DNA of 29,119 nt from a virus. This document shows, piece after piece, positions 23,480-29,119 of the stretch (the stretch's first letter is position 1; each line of letters opens with the position of its first letter). Made by a program: the position numbers and the translations under genes. The DNA lies in the IMG/VR virus record IMGVR_UViG_3300044294_000217, positions 1-29,119 of that record. One strand, given 5' to 3'. A model generated the notes under the pieces. The model was not told the DNA's origin, ran no database searches, and saw only the letters and a program-made list of their open reading frames with translations.

Positions 23480-23601
23480 TGGCAACCAAGTCTAAGAAAA
23501 AAAAGAAGAAAGTTGTTGCTAAAAAGACTCGTCCTCGTCCCATTTCCTCAGTCGCCGGAGCAGGAGGTGGGTTCATGACATCCACTGGTGGGATGTCATG
23601 A
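23479..23601 (+). CDS. 40-residue lysine-rich protein / leader ORF
   Basis: Starts with TAATG overlap and ends with ATGA overlap, exactly bridging its neighbours. The protein reads MATKSKKKKKKVVAKK, then TRPRPISSVAGAGGGFMTS and TGGMS. It may be a real small basic protein, or mainly a leader that couples translation to the next gene: its last 11 codons run through the 14-bp hairpin at 23570-23604. A strong AGGAGG (23562-23567) inside it lies 7 bases before an in-frame ATG at 23575, so an 8-residue mini-ORF with the same stop is also possible. Confidence 0.5.
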   Translation: MATKSKKKKKKVVAKKTRPRPISSVAGAGGGFMTSTGGMS

Positions 23602-23604
23602 ACC
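23570..23604 (+). promoter_or_regulatory. Perfect 14-bp hairpin over the stop/start junction
   Basis: GGTTCATGACATCC (23570-23583) pairs exactly with GGATGTCATGAACC (23591-23604) around a 7-base loop. The right arm contains the start codon at 23598 and the stop at 23599-23601. No T-run follows, so it is not a standard terminator. Translating ribosomes from the upstream small ORF would have to melt it before the next start is free. Confidence 0.7.
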
Positions 23605-24089
23605 AGCAAGCATTCTCTGATTGGAACAACCCATCGCTTCCCCCTGAAGCAGGGACTCAGCCTCTCATGGGGCCCGCTCCCGTTTTTCGAAGCGCTAAAG
23701 ACTATCAATTAGCGGGATATAGGACATTGCAAGATACGACGTATCCAGACGGCTACCTCGGCACTATGTCCTCTAACCGTCGTCAAGACAAGATTTTGGG
23801 CACACTAAACCGCATGAATGCTCGCCAGTATTCTCGCGGTGTGCACAAAGGAGAGCGCATCAACCAAGGCGACTATCTATGGCCCAACGAATTCAACTTG
23901 TATACGGGCCTTCAGTATCAAGATGCTGGAGTTAAGTTTGCCCCTCCCGGCGCCGAACCGGTTCGCCTCACCAACGATGGCAAAGTTGGTCCTAAGGGGC
24001 TACCCCGCACCACTGATCAAGAGCCCGCGGCAGAAATTAATGCGGAACGGCGAGCAAAACTGCAAACTCTAAGACCCACGTGGCGATAA
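23598..24089 (+). CDS. Hypothetical protein, start codon inside a hairpin
   Basis: 163 residues, ATGA overlap with the small lysine-rich ORF. GGTGGG in the hairpin loop (23587-23592) is the likely ribosome site, 5 bases before the ATG. The protein is polar and Pro/Asn/Gly-rich (FSDWNNPSLPPEAGTQPLMG, GYRTLQDTTYPDGYLG, NQGDYLWPNEFNLYTGLQYQ, GVKFAPPGAEPVRL). There is little predicted helix except TMSSNRRQDKILGTLNRMNA. No family recognised. Confidence 0.65.
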   Translation: MNQQAFSDWNNPSLPPEAGTQPLMGPAPVFRSAKDYQLAGYRTLQDTTYPDGYLGTMSSNRRQDKILGTLNRMNARQYSRGVHKGERINQGDYLWPNEFNLYTGLQYQDAGVKFAPPGAEPVRLTNDGKVGPKGLPRTTDQEPAAEINAERRAKLQTLRPTWR

Positions 24090-24092
24090 ACT

Positions 24093-25577
24093 GTGGCAAA
24101 AGTAGATAAACGCAAAGTAACTGGTAGAGGGGAAGTTGTTACTGGGCCCTTGGCCGGGGAATATGCTTTTCCGCATGAAACCAAAGAGTTTGAAAAGGCC
24201 GTTATAGCAGCAAAAAAAGAACGCAGAGCAGTTGTCAAAGAGGCTTGGGAGAAAACACCACGTGGAACACCAGCAAGATATGATTTGGAGAACGCTAAAC
24301 GTAAAGGACTTAAATACTCAATAGCACTTCCTGAACCTGACGCTGATACGCACAATGCAAGGTTAAAAGAGGAACGAATTAAGGCAGGAACGTGGAGACA
24401 GTCCCAGTACTTGAAGTCATTAAGCGCCGCTCTGGAAGCCCCACGTGAAGCACAAAAGGCTGCTGGATATGACAAGATGACTAAAGAAGAAAGGGACCAA
24501 TGGTGGGCCACCAATAACCTGACTGTGGGAGACAAATTAGCGTCCAACAGGGGCAAACCGGATAAAAAAGCACAGGATCGTGATAATCTTTCTAAACCTA
24601 ATACAACGGGAGATGTAACAATGGCTGAAGACACTGAAAAAGACCCTACACCCACCGACACGAAGACGGGTAAGGGGAAACCAAAAAGAAAAAAGGTTAC
24701 TATGACTCCTGCTGTTGCTGCCGCAACTGAAAAAGCCGCTGCCGCAGTTTCTGATAAAGGTGGAAGTAAAAAGCCTGCTGCTAAGAAGCCTGCTGTTAAA
24801 AAGCCTGATGCCAAAAAGCCTGATGCTAAGAAGCCCGCAGATAAACCTTCCGCAATCACCCGGGTTGATGGGCCTCCAAAGAATTTTGGTGCAAACAAAC
24901 GTGGCGATGGTGGATACAACGATGATGTTCGCCGCTACAGCGAACGACTGGGTAAGGAAAAAGGACTTACTGGTGCTTCACCAAAGGATGACGGCGATCA
25001 GCGTCAAACCCCGTCGATAAAACCGCTTACGCCTAATGATGGCCCTGCTACCACGGGTGGCCCTGCTACCACGGGTGGCTCTGCTACCACGCCAACATCT
25101 AAACAGCCAAAAAAGCCGAGTCTTGGTGCTCGCATTCGTAATTTGTTTGGTAATCGCGGCAAACGAACTCCTGCTGCAACCCCCACACAACCCGCCCCCA
25201 CACAGCCCGCCCCCACACAGCCCGCCCCCACACAGCCCGCCTCCACACAACCCGCCCCCGCCGACGCTGGCAGTTCTCGCGCAAATACCGGCGGCCACAA
25301 TGCGTTTAGCAACTCGGGCAATGTCAACATTAGTGGAACCATTAATGCCAACGGCTCTGACATGCGTGGAGCATTTCGTGGTGGCGATCCCTATCAACAG
25401 CACAACCAGCAAATTTCTGGAAGTGGTCCAGTCACTGCAACGACCTCCGGTCGCGCGCAGCGTTTTGGAGCAGGCGCAGGCGGTGTTGTTGCCAGCACGA
25501 CTGGCAGTGCAACAAGCGACCATCCTCGAGCAAGAAATTCTTCTCGCAGCAGTCGTCCCACCTCTCGTAAAAAGTAA
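24093..25577 (+). CDS. Large low-complexity Lys/Ala/Pro protein with a shared C-terminal module
   Basis: 494 residues from a GTG without good ribosome site, 3 bases after the previous stop. Residues 1-175 are charged helices. About 225-250 hold five KKPxx pentapeptides (KKPAAKKPAVKKPDAKKPDA). About 317-334 hold three (G-P/S-A-T-T-G) units. Then come a basic segment (LGARIRNLFGNRGKRTP) and TQPAP repeats. Residues about 402-440 form a module (GNVNISGTINAN, DMRGAFRGGDPYQQHNQQIS) also present in 27911-28684. The last 50 are Ser/Gly/Arg-rich. An in-frame ATG at 24621 with GGGAG 8 bases upstream could start a shorter product (MAEDTEKDPTPT). Probably disordered apart from the module; function unknown. 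Confidence 0.6.
   Translation: MAKVDKRKVTGRGEVVTGPLAGEYAFPHETKEFEKAVIAAKKERRAVVKEAWEKTPRGTPARYDLENAKRKGLKYSIALPEPDADTHNARLKEERIKAGTWRQSQYLKSLSAALEAPREAQKAAGYDKMTKEERDQWWATNNLTVGDKLASNRGKPDKKAQDRDNLSKPNTTGDVTMAEDTEKDPTPTDTKTGKGKPKRKKVTMTPAVAAATEKAAAAVSDKGGSKKPAAKKPAVKKPDAKKPDAKKPADKPSAITRVDGPPKNFGANKRGDGGYNDDVRRYSERLGKEKGLTGASPKDDGDQRQTPSIKPLTPNDGPATTGGPATTGGSATTPTSKQPKKPSLGARIRNLFGNRGKRTPAATPTQPAPTQPAPTQPAPTQPASTQPAPADAGSSRANTGGHNAFSNSGNVNISGTINANGSDMRGAFRGGDPYQQHNQQISGSGPVTATTSGRAQRFGAGAGGVVASTTGSATSDHPRARNSSRSSRPTSRKK
24768..24842. repeat. Five 15-bp tandem units (KKPxx)
   Basis: Units start at 24768, 24783, 24798, 24813 and 24828, each AA(A/G)AAGCC(T/C) plus six variable bases. In frame; silent changes between units show age or selection against exact repeats. 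Confidence 0.75.
25041..25094. repeat. Three 18-bp tandem units
   Basis: GGCCCTGCTACCACGGGT is repeated exactly at 25041 and 25059, and as GGCTCTGCTACCACG with a changed end at 25077. Near-identity suggests recent expansion. Confidence 0.85.
25191..25260. repeat. 15-bp tandem units (TQPAP)
   Basis: CCCGCCCCCACACAG is repeated exactly at 25191, 25206 and 25221, then CCCGCCTCCACACAA at 25236 and a partial unit at 25251. In frame, near-identical, so probably variable in copy number between relatives. Confidence 0.85.
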
Positions 25578-25588
25578 TTGTAAATAAC

Positions 25589-25594
25589 TAAAAT
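25589..25594 (+). promoter_or_regulatory. Candidate -10 box in the A/T-rich gap before 25611
   Basis: The 33-base gap 25578-25610 is very A/T-rich and contains TAAAAT, with AAGGG (25601-25605) as ribosome site 5 bases before the ATG at 25611. No -35 is evident. Confidence 0.3.
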
Positions 25595-25610
25595 AAATTA
25601 AAGGGTTACA

Positions 25611-25883
25611 ATGGCTAAATCAGCCGCATGGCAACGTAAAGAGGGGAAGAACCCTGAAGGTGGGTTGAACGCTAAGGGTCGTGCTTCGTACAAGCGTGAA
25701 ACTGGCGGAACTCTCAAGCCCCCGGTATCGAGAGAAGAGGCTTCTAAGTCTAAATCCAAAGCCGCTCGTCGTAAATCGTTTTGTGCTCGTATGGAGGGCA
25801 TGAAGAAAAAGAACACATCCTCTAAAACCGCTCGTGATCCAAATAGTAGAATTAATAAGTCACTAAGAAAGTGGGATTGTTAA
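25611..25883 (+). CDS. DUF6321-like small basic phage protein
   Basis: 90 residues. AWQRKEGKNPEGGLNAKGRA, YKRETGGTLKPPV, KSFCARMEGMKKKNTSSKTA and RDPNSRINKSLRKWDC form a strongly conserved pattern that I associate with a small protein found in many unrelated tailed phages (DUF6321). The name is from memory and the function is unknown. It is short, basic and free of membrane segments. Confidence 0.75.
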   Translation: MAKSAAWQRKEGKNPEGGLNAKGRASYKRETGGTLKPPVSREEASKSKSKAARRKSFCARMEGMKKKNTSSKTARDPNSRINKSLRKWDC

Positions 25884-25884
25884 T

Positions 25885-26049
25885 ATGGCTAAGAAACCCG
25901 TCTGGAAAAAAGAAAATCCAAATAAGGGCAAGTCTAAAAAACTTACTCCTTCGGAAAAGTCAGAGGCTAAGGCACGTGCTCGTAAGGCCGGACGCCCATA
26001 CCCTAACCTTGTTGACAACATGGCGGTTGCAAAAAAGAAAAAGGGCTAA
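25885..26049 (+). CDS. Small basic phage protein with RPYPNLVDNM motif
   Basis: 54 residues, one base after the previous stop. It reads MAKKPVWKKENPNKGKSKKL, then a helix TPSEKSEAKARARKAG, then RPYPNLVDNMAVAKK. The N-terminus echoes the neighbouring DUF6321-like protein (MAK-x-x-W-x-K-x-x-x-N-x-x-G), so the two may be related or act together. Similar 'AGRPYPNLVDNM' proteins occur, to my knowledge, in other large phages. Function unknown. Confidence 0.7.
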   Translation: MAKKPVWKKENPNKGKSKKLTPSEKSEAKARARKAGRPYPNLVDNMAVAKKKKG

Positions 26050-26050
26050 C

Positions 26051-26323
26051 ATGGTGGAAATTAACTTTTCTGGCGATAAGTCAGAAGAGCCTCCCACTAC
26101 GGTTCACATGGAAGACGGCCAACCCTACACATTGGACTCCGAGGGGGTTACAAAGGGTATTCAAATGATTCCCTTTCATTGGCGCAACCGTCAAACTGGC
26201 AAGCCCGTTCCAGTAACGTTTTTTGCACTTGGCAAACGCAACCTTGAGTTTCGTCGTGCTGAGGCTGAAAAAGCAGGATATGAGTTTGTCATAGGCCATC
26301 ACAATGCCAACGCCTCCGAATAA
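26051..26323 (+). CDS. Hypothetical protein
   Basis: 90 residues from ATG 26051; the open frame continues upstream to 25871 but that part overlaps the previous gene in another phase. Strand-rich: VEINFSGDKSEEPPTTVHME, GIQMIPFHWRNRQTGKPVPV, TFFALGKRNLEFRR, then helix AEAEKAGYEFVIGH. It looks like a small compact alpha/beta domain. Not recognised. It overlaps the next gene by 20 bp. Confidence 0.65.
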   Translation: MVEINFSGDKSEEPPTTVHMEDGQPYTLDSEGVTKGIQMIPFHWRNRQTGKPVPVTFFALGKRNLEFRRAEAEKAGYEFVIGHHNANASE

Positions 26324-27593
26324 CCCCCCTACGCCGCGTCGGAGGGTTACTCCCACCCGCCGCACACAGGACGGAGAATCATCGCGCGTCATGTCAACGA
26401 TTGAAGAACTGCTTCAAGCCAACGAAGATTTACGTCTTGAGCAGGGTTTTGACAAGGATAAAGAGGACGCCCGACGTTCGCGAATTAATGCTCGTCTAGA
26501 AGAAGTGTTTCCGGGTTTGGCTGAAGATGAAACCACCAGATCTGGGATATACGAACCTGATCGAAAACATTTTCCGAGCAATTTTTTGATTCATCGCCCC
26601 TCTTGGAAAACTGTGACGAAATATGACTTTAATGCGATACCGGAAGATTCTAAGACACAACATGGAGAATCTCGCCATGAGTATGGTACGGGACCTGAAC
26701 TAACTAGGAACATGACACGTTCCACTCCCGAGTTCCCCGACTCTCCCATGACACATTCGGAGATCTCAAATTATTTTAACCGTCATTTGTCACGTGCATC
26801 ACGAGAAGACCTAGATTTCGCCACTCCGGATTTTGCAACTGATAGAGCGGATAGGACTTATGGGGGTTTTGAACCCGGAATCACAAGAAATCCTTATCAA
26901 GTAGGTAGTGCGGCCTATTGGGCACACATTGATAAACACAATGACGACGTACGTCGTTTAGAAAGGGGGGAACCCGACCCGAGGTGGGAGCGGCAACATC
27001 AGCGCCGTCTGCGCCGTGAGCGCAGTCAGCGCAGTGCGCGCGCGCGTGGGCGCCGCCCCATAGATGAGGCTGCAGACGGGGCTATTGATTTGCACACAAC
27101 TAACGCCGGTGCACGCAGACATAGCGCCTTTACTAGAACGACATTTTCTTCTCGATCTGGTGCTCCTCAATTTGGTGTTGGGCGCAGCCATCACTCGGAA
27201 GATTTGGACATGTATCCGCACCGAATGTCTTTCGTAAATCGTGCTATTCGTGAAGGAGTACACACAATTTATTCTTATGACACTCCTATTGCGTGGCGAG
27301 AAAATTATGAACATCAAGGTGGACCACGACATCGCTGGATTCTTGACGAGAGTAGATACAGCCACACCAGCGGAAGACATCGAGAGGCCATTCGTTCAGC
27401 ATTAAATCGAAATGGATATTACTCCGCTGCAAGTTCTCACAATGTTTCGGTGTATATGTCCAACGATTATATGGATTATCAACCAACACTTGATTCTTAC
27501 GTTCAAGATTGGAGATATAATCAAACCCACGCCATCGGCGGTGACCAATACGTTTCAGAACACATAAGGAGAATGCAAGAGGAAGATGATTGA
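26304..27593 (+). CDS. Large hypothetical protein with phage 'SYxTPIA...RYS-T-RH' C-domain
   Basis: 429 residues. Residues 1-30 are Pro/Arg-rich and 31-75 helical (TIEELLQANEDLRLEQGFDK). The middle (to ~300) is polar with an Arg-rich segment around 225-255 (RRLRRERSQRSARARGRRPI) whose codons are unusually G+C-rich. Residues about 310-370 are a compact domain: FVNRAIREGVHTIYSYDTPI, AWRENYEHQGGPRHRWILDE, SRYSHTSGRHREAIRSALNR. The pairing 'SYxTPIA' plus 'RYS-T-RH' recalls a small domain of unknown function seen in many phage proteins (possibly DUF8033). The rest is not recognised. It overlaps the next gene by 8 bp. Confidence 0.65.
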   Translation: MPTPPNNPPTPRRRVTPTRRTQDGESSRVMSTIEELLQANEDLRLEQGFDKDKEDARRSRINARLEEVFPGLAEDETTRSGIYEPDRKHFPSNFLIHRPSWKTVTKYDFNAIPEDSKTQHGESRHEYGTGPELTRNMTRSTPEFPDSPMTHSEISNYFNRHLSRASREDLDFATPDFATDRADRTYGGFEPGITRNPYQVGSAAYWAHIDKHNDDVRRLERGEPDPRWERQHQRRLRRERSQRSARARGRRPIDEAADGAIDLHTTNAGARRHSAFTRTTFSSRSGAPQFGVGRSHHSEDLDMYPHRMSFVNRAIREGVHTIYSYDTPIAWRENYEHQGGPRHRWILDESRYSHTSGRHREAIRSALNRNGYYSAASSHNVSVYMSNDYMDYQPTLDSYVQDWRYNQTHAIGGDQYVSEHIRRMQEEDD

Positions 27594-27903
27594 TAACTAC
27601 CGTTCTCGCCGCCCATGGCAGTCTCGCGAAGAGATGCTTGTCGATATTGCTCTTCAATCTGCTATTTCTGATCCCGACACCATTAGATCAATCCGTCCTG
27701 TCGTTCCCCAACAATTGATGCCCGAAAAACGCGGGTTCCTTAAGCAAGAACTGGGCGTGGTGGATATCTTGTCGATTAACAGACACGCCCCGACCTACCG
27801 CTCTTGGGTGTCTGGTGCCCCCGTTATGTTTCAACGCGCTCAAATGACTGACGATCAATTCAACGGGTCAGGTCGATATTCCATGCAAAGTCTTTGGGTA
27901 TAA
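27586..27903 (+). CDS. Hypothetical protein
   Basis: 105 residues. An N-terminal helix (SREEMLVDIALQSAISDPDT) is followed by RPVVPQQLMPEKRGFLKQEL, GVVDILSINRHAPTYRSWVS and a polar end. No family recognised. The stop codon lies inside the candidate -10 box of the next gene. Confidence 0.65.
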   Translation: MIDNYRSRRPWQSREEMLVDIALQSAISDPDTIRSIRPVVPQQLMPEKRGFLKQELGVVDILSINRHAPTYRSWVSGAPVMFQRAQMTDDQFNGSGRYSMQSLWV

Positions 27904-27904
27904 T
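27899..27904 (+). promoter_or_regulatory. TATAAT box six bases before ATG 27911 (leaderless candidate)
   Basis: A perfect TATAAT overlaps the stop of the upstream gene. Transcription about 7 bases downstream would begin at the A of the ATG. No Shine-Dalgarno is close enough to the start. No -35 is visible, but TG stands 2 bases upstream of the box. Confidence 0.5.
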
Positions 27905-27910
27905 TAGCAT

Positions 27911-28684
27911 ATGCCAACAACCCGCTTTGGTCAATCTAATGTTGAGCCAATTTATAACGTTACTGGCCGCAACCCTCGAGACATTGGGAGGCAGGGCGCT
28001 AGTTCTTTGCTTGGTTCTGTTCCTAATGCAGGAGTTAGTAAAAACTTTGCTGCTGATCCTGAATATCAACCAAAACAGGGCTATTTTGGGGCAAATTTAG
28101 TGGGGTGGAATCCCCTCAATCCCCTTAGCAGGTTTGGTCAACGAATGGCATGGGGTAGTTTTGGAAGGTCGGGAAAAGGCAACGATAGTTCGCAGGAAAA
28201 TGGAAATAATGGAAATGAGGGTGGTCGCGGAGGCGTCACTGTAGTTTTTGGTGATCAGAGTGGTCATAAGGCATTTGCAGATTCTGGCAACGTTACTGTT
28301 AGTGGAACCATTAACGCTGACAACGCCGACCTGCGTGGGGCGTTTCAGGGTGGCAACCCCTTTCAGCAGCATAATCAGCAAATCACTCAAAATCAGCCGC
28401 AGGCTGCAAATCAGCCGCAGGCTACAAAAACTCCTAGGGTTCGCAAACCACTAACTGACGAACAAAGGGCTCGTAAAAATGAGGGTCAAAGAGCCCGACG
28501 CGCCTCAGCAAAAACCCAAACTCCGGGTAACAAACCTTCGGGTAAAGCGCCGCGTACTCCCTCGAAACCCGCCCGCACTCCCTCGCAACCTGTTAAAGTC
28601 TCTCAAACAATTAATGCCGCTCCTTCAGTAGATCAAAGCAACAGCCCAGTTACTAATAAAGCCAGAGTTATGGGTAATTTCTAA
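27911..28684 (+). CDS. Hypothetical protein sharing a module with 24093-25577
   Basis: 257 residues. Residues 1-100 are Gly/Asn/Pro-rich (FGQSNVEPIYNVTGRNPRDI, GANLVGWNPLNPLSRFGQRM). Residues about 119-158 are the shared module: HKAFADSGNVTVSGTINADN, then ADLRGAFQGGNPFQQHNQQI. The C-terminal 95 residues are Lys/Arg/Pro/Thr-rich (PRVRKPLTDEQRARKNEGQR, PSKPARTPSQPVKV) and probably disordered. The build (module plus low-complexity flanks) is like the larger protein, and the two probably interact with the same partner or with each other. Function unknown. Confidence 0.65.
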   Translation: MPTTRFGQSNVEPIYNVTGRNPRDIGRQGASSLLGSVPNAGVSKNFAADPEYQPKQGYFGANLVGWNPLNPLSRFGQRMAWGSFGRSGKGNDSSQENGNNGNEGGRGGVTVVFGDQSGHKAFADSGNVTVSGTINADNADLRGAFQGGNPFQQHNQQITQNQPQAANQPQATKTPRVRKPLTDEQRARKNEGQRARRASAKTQTPGNKPSGKAPRTPSKPARTPSQPVKVSQTINAAPSVDQSNSPVTNKARVMGNF

Positions 28685-28686
28685 GG

Positions 28687-28695
28687 TGGTAAACT
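28687..28695 (+). promoter_or_regulatory. Extended -10 box five bases before ATG 28701
   Basis: TGGTAAACT fits TGnTAnnnT and closely resembles the box at 21797 (TGGTAAAAT). Five bases separate it from the ATG at 28701, so the transcript would be leaderless or nearly so. No Shine-Dalgarno follows it. Confidence 0.45.
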
Positions 28696-28700
28696 AAAGT

Positions 28701-28913
28701 ATGGCCGTAAACAATTCTCGTTCAATGAACGCCGATCTTCGCCTTGGGGCAACTGACGGCGAGTTTAAGAACCTCACTCCAGATCGCGGTGGTGACGTAG
28801 AGACGGAGGCCGTTCTCAAGCGTGCATCCGTTTCTGATAACGGCGCCTACCCGGCGATGCATGGTTTTGTAAATCGTTCGCCCCTCGCTGAGGTTAACGA
28901 GCAGTATCTTTAA
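28701..28913 (+). CDS. Small hypothetical protein
   Basis: 70 residues, polar: NNSRSMNADLRLGATDGEFK, NLTPDRGGDVETEAVLKRAS, VSDNGAYPAMHGFVNRSPLA. No helix-rich or membrane segment and no family recognised. It is preceded by a possible leaderless promoter rather than a ribosome site. Confidence 0.6.
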   Translation: MAVNNSRSMNADLRLGATDGEFKNLTPDRGGDVETEAVLKRASVSDNGAYPAMHGFVNRSPLAEVNEQYL

Positions 28914-28919
28914 CCCACA

Positions 28920-29119
28920 ATGGGTAAAAAGAGAGACCCTCGTGAGTTTGTAAGGGGGCCTGCACCGCGTGCGCGGGGTTCCCGTTTTTACAACCCTAAA
29001 CCCGACGCGGAAAGCGTCCATCCCCACATTCTTCGCGCAGCAATGGCACAGGTCAGTCCCGGGCAATTTTTTGCCGTACTACGTAAAGACCAAGATTACG
29101 AAGTTCGACGCAAACCTAT
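28920..29119 (+). CDS. Hypothetical protein (3' partial)
   Basis: The frame is open from ATG 28920 to the right edge, 66 residues visible. Basic N-terminus (MGKKRDPREFVRGPAPRARG), then NPKPDAESVHPHILRAAMAQ and a helix/strand PGQFFAVLRKDQDYEVRRKP. Starts 6 bases after the previous stop; ACCCA/TGGGT form a small dyad around the start. Not recognised; the C-terminus is outside the window. Confidence 0.55.
   Translation, partial: MGKKRDPREFVRGPAPRARGSRFYNPKPDAESVHPHILRAAMAQVSPGQFFAVLRKDQDYEVRRKP

Noticed and set aside
23499-23505. Slippery A AAA AAG heptamer in the lysine-rich ORF, possible -1 frameshift
   Set aside because: The -1 frame meets a TAA at 23520-23522, so no fusion to the next gene results.
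24017-24919. Long - strand ORF (300 codons) opposite the Lys/Ala-rich gene, and further ones at 24978-25523
   Set aside because: Repeat composition (Lys/Pro/Ala codons) lacks stops on the opposite strand; products are low-complexity mirrors.
25871-26050. Longer N-terminus for the 26051 gene
   Set aside because: It overlaps the RPYPNLVDNM gene in a different frame and has no conserved look; the ATG at 26051 directly follows that gene's stop.

Overview
The window is a stretch of a tailed-phage genome with a contractile (myovirus-type) tail. Every gene I can support is on the + strand, packed with 1-14 bp overlaps of the ATGA or TAATG kind and almost no intergenic DNA. There is no rRNA, tRNA, CRISPR array, integrase or insertion sequence. 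The host cannot be read directly. A SpoVS-family protein and -10 boxes placed so close to start codons that transcripts would be leaderless are compatible with an actinobacterial host, but this is inference.

Layout. (1) 1-7192: baseplate module in the usual order: tube-end protein (partial at the left edge), LysM protein, gp27/gpD-like hub, small OB-fold spike protein, gp25-like wedge, baseplate J, tail protein I. (2) 7189-8107: a small membrane protein (holin candidate) and an unrecognised protein. (3) 8109-8221: a non-coding gap made almost entirely of three nested or adjacent stem-loops. (4) 8265-12650: replication initiation: a winged-helix initiator with four identical palindromic iterons inside its own gene, two small unknowns, a DnaC-like loader, an unknown, a DnaB-like helicase and a CHC2/Toprim primase. 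(5) 12643-18555: SNF2-like helicase, MerR-like protein, zinc-containing gp32-like SSB, family A DNA polymerase with a 3'-5' exonuclease domain, and small unknowns. (6) 18565-21785: recombination: RecA, a PD-(D/E)XK resolvase-like protein, a Cas4/RecB-like nuclease with an inserted zinc ribbon, a helical protein, a tiny Cys protein and a second PD-(D/E)XK resolvase-like protein. (7) 21835-29119: a SpoVS homologue, then a run of mostly basic, low-complexity, unrecognised proteins. These include a DUF6321-like protein and two proteins sharing a ~40-residue module.

The genes read as one programme. The initiator would bind its in-gene iterons, the loader would place the DnaB-like helicase, the primase and polymerase would copy, SSB would coat single strands, and RecA with the nucleases would process recombination intermediates.

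The most interesting finding is the replication origin at 8583-8750. Four exact copies of a 16-bp palindrome lie in the middle of the initiator gene, one of them in a different reading frame from the other three. An A/T- and purine-rich tract follows. This is the architecture of the lambda origin in gene O, in a phage with an otherwise T4/actinophage-like replisome. Next are the phage SpoVS protein, the 14-bp perfect hairpin that buries the start codon at 23598, the structured gap at 8109-8221, and the duplicated module at about 25296-25410 and 28265-28385.
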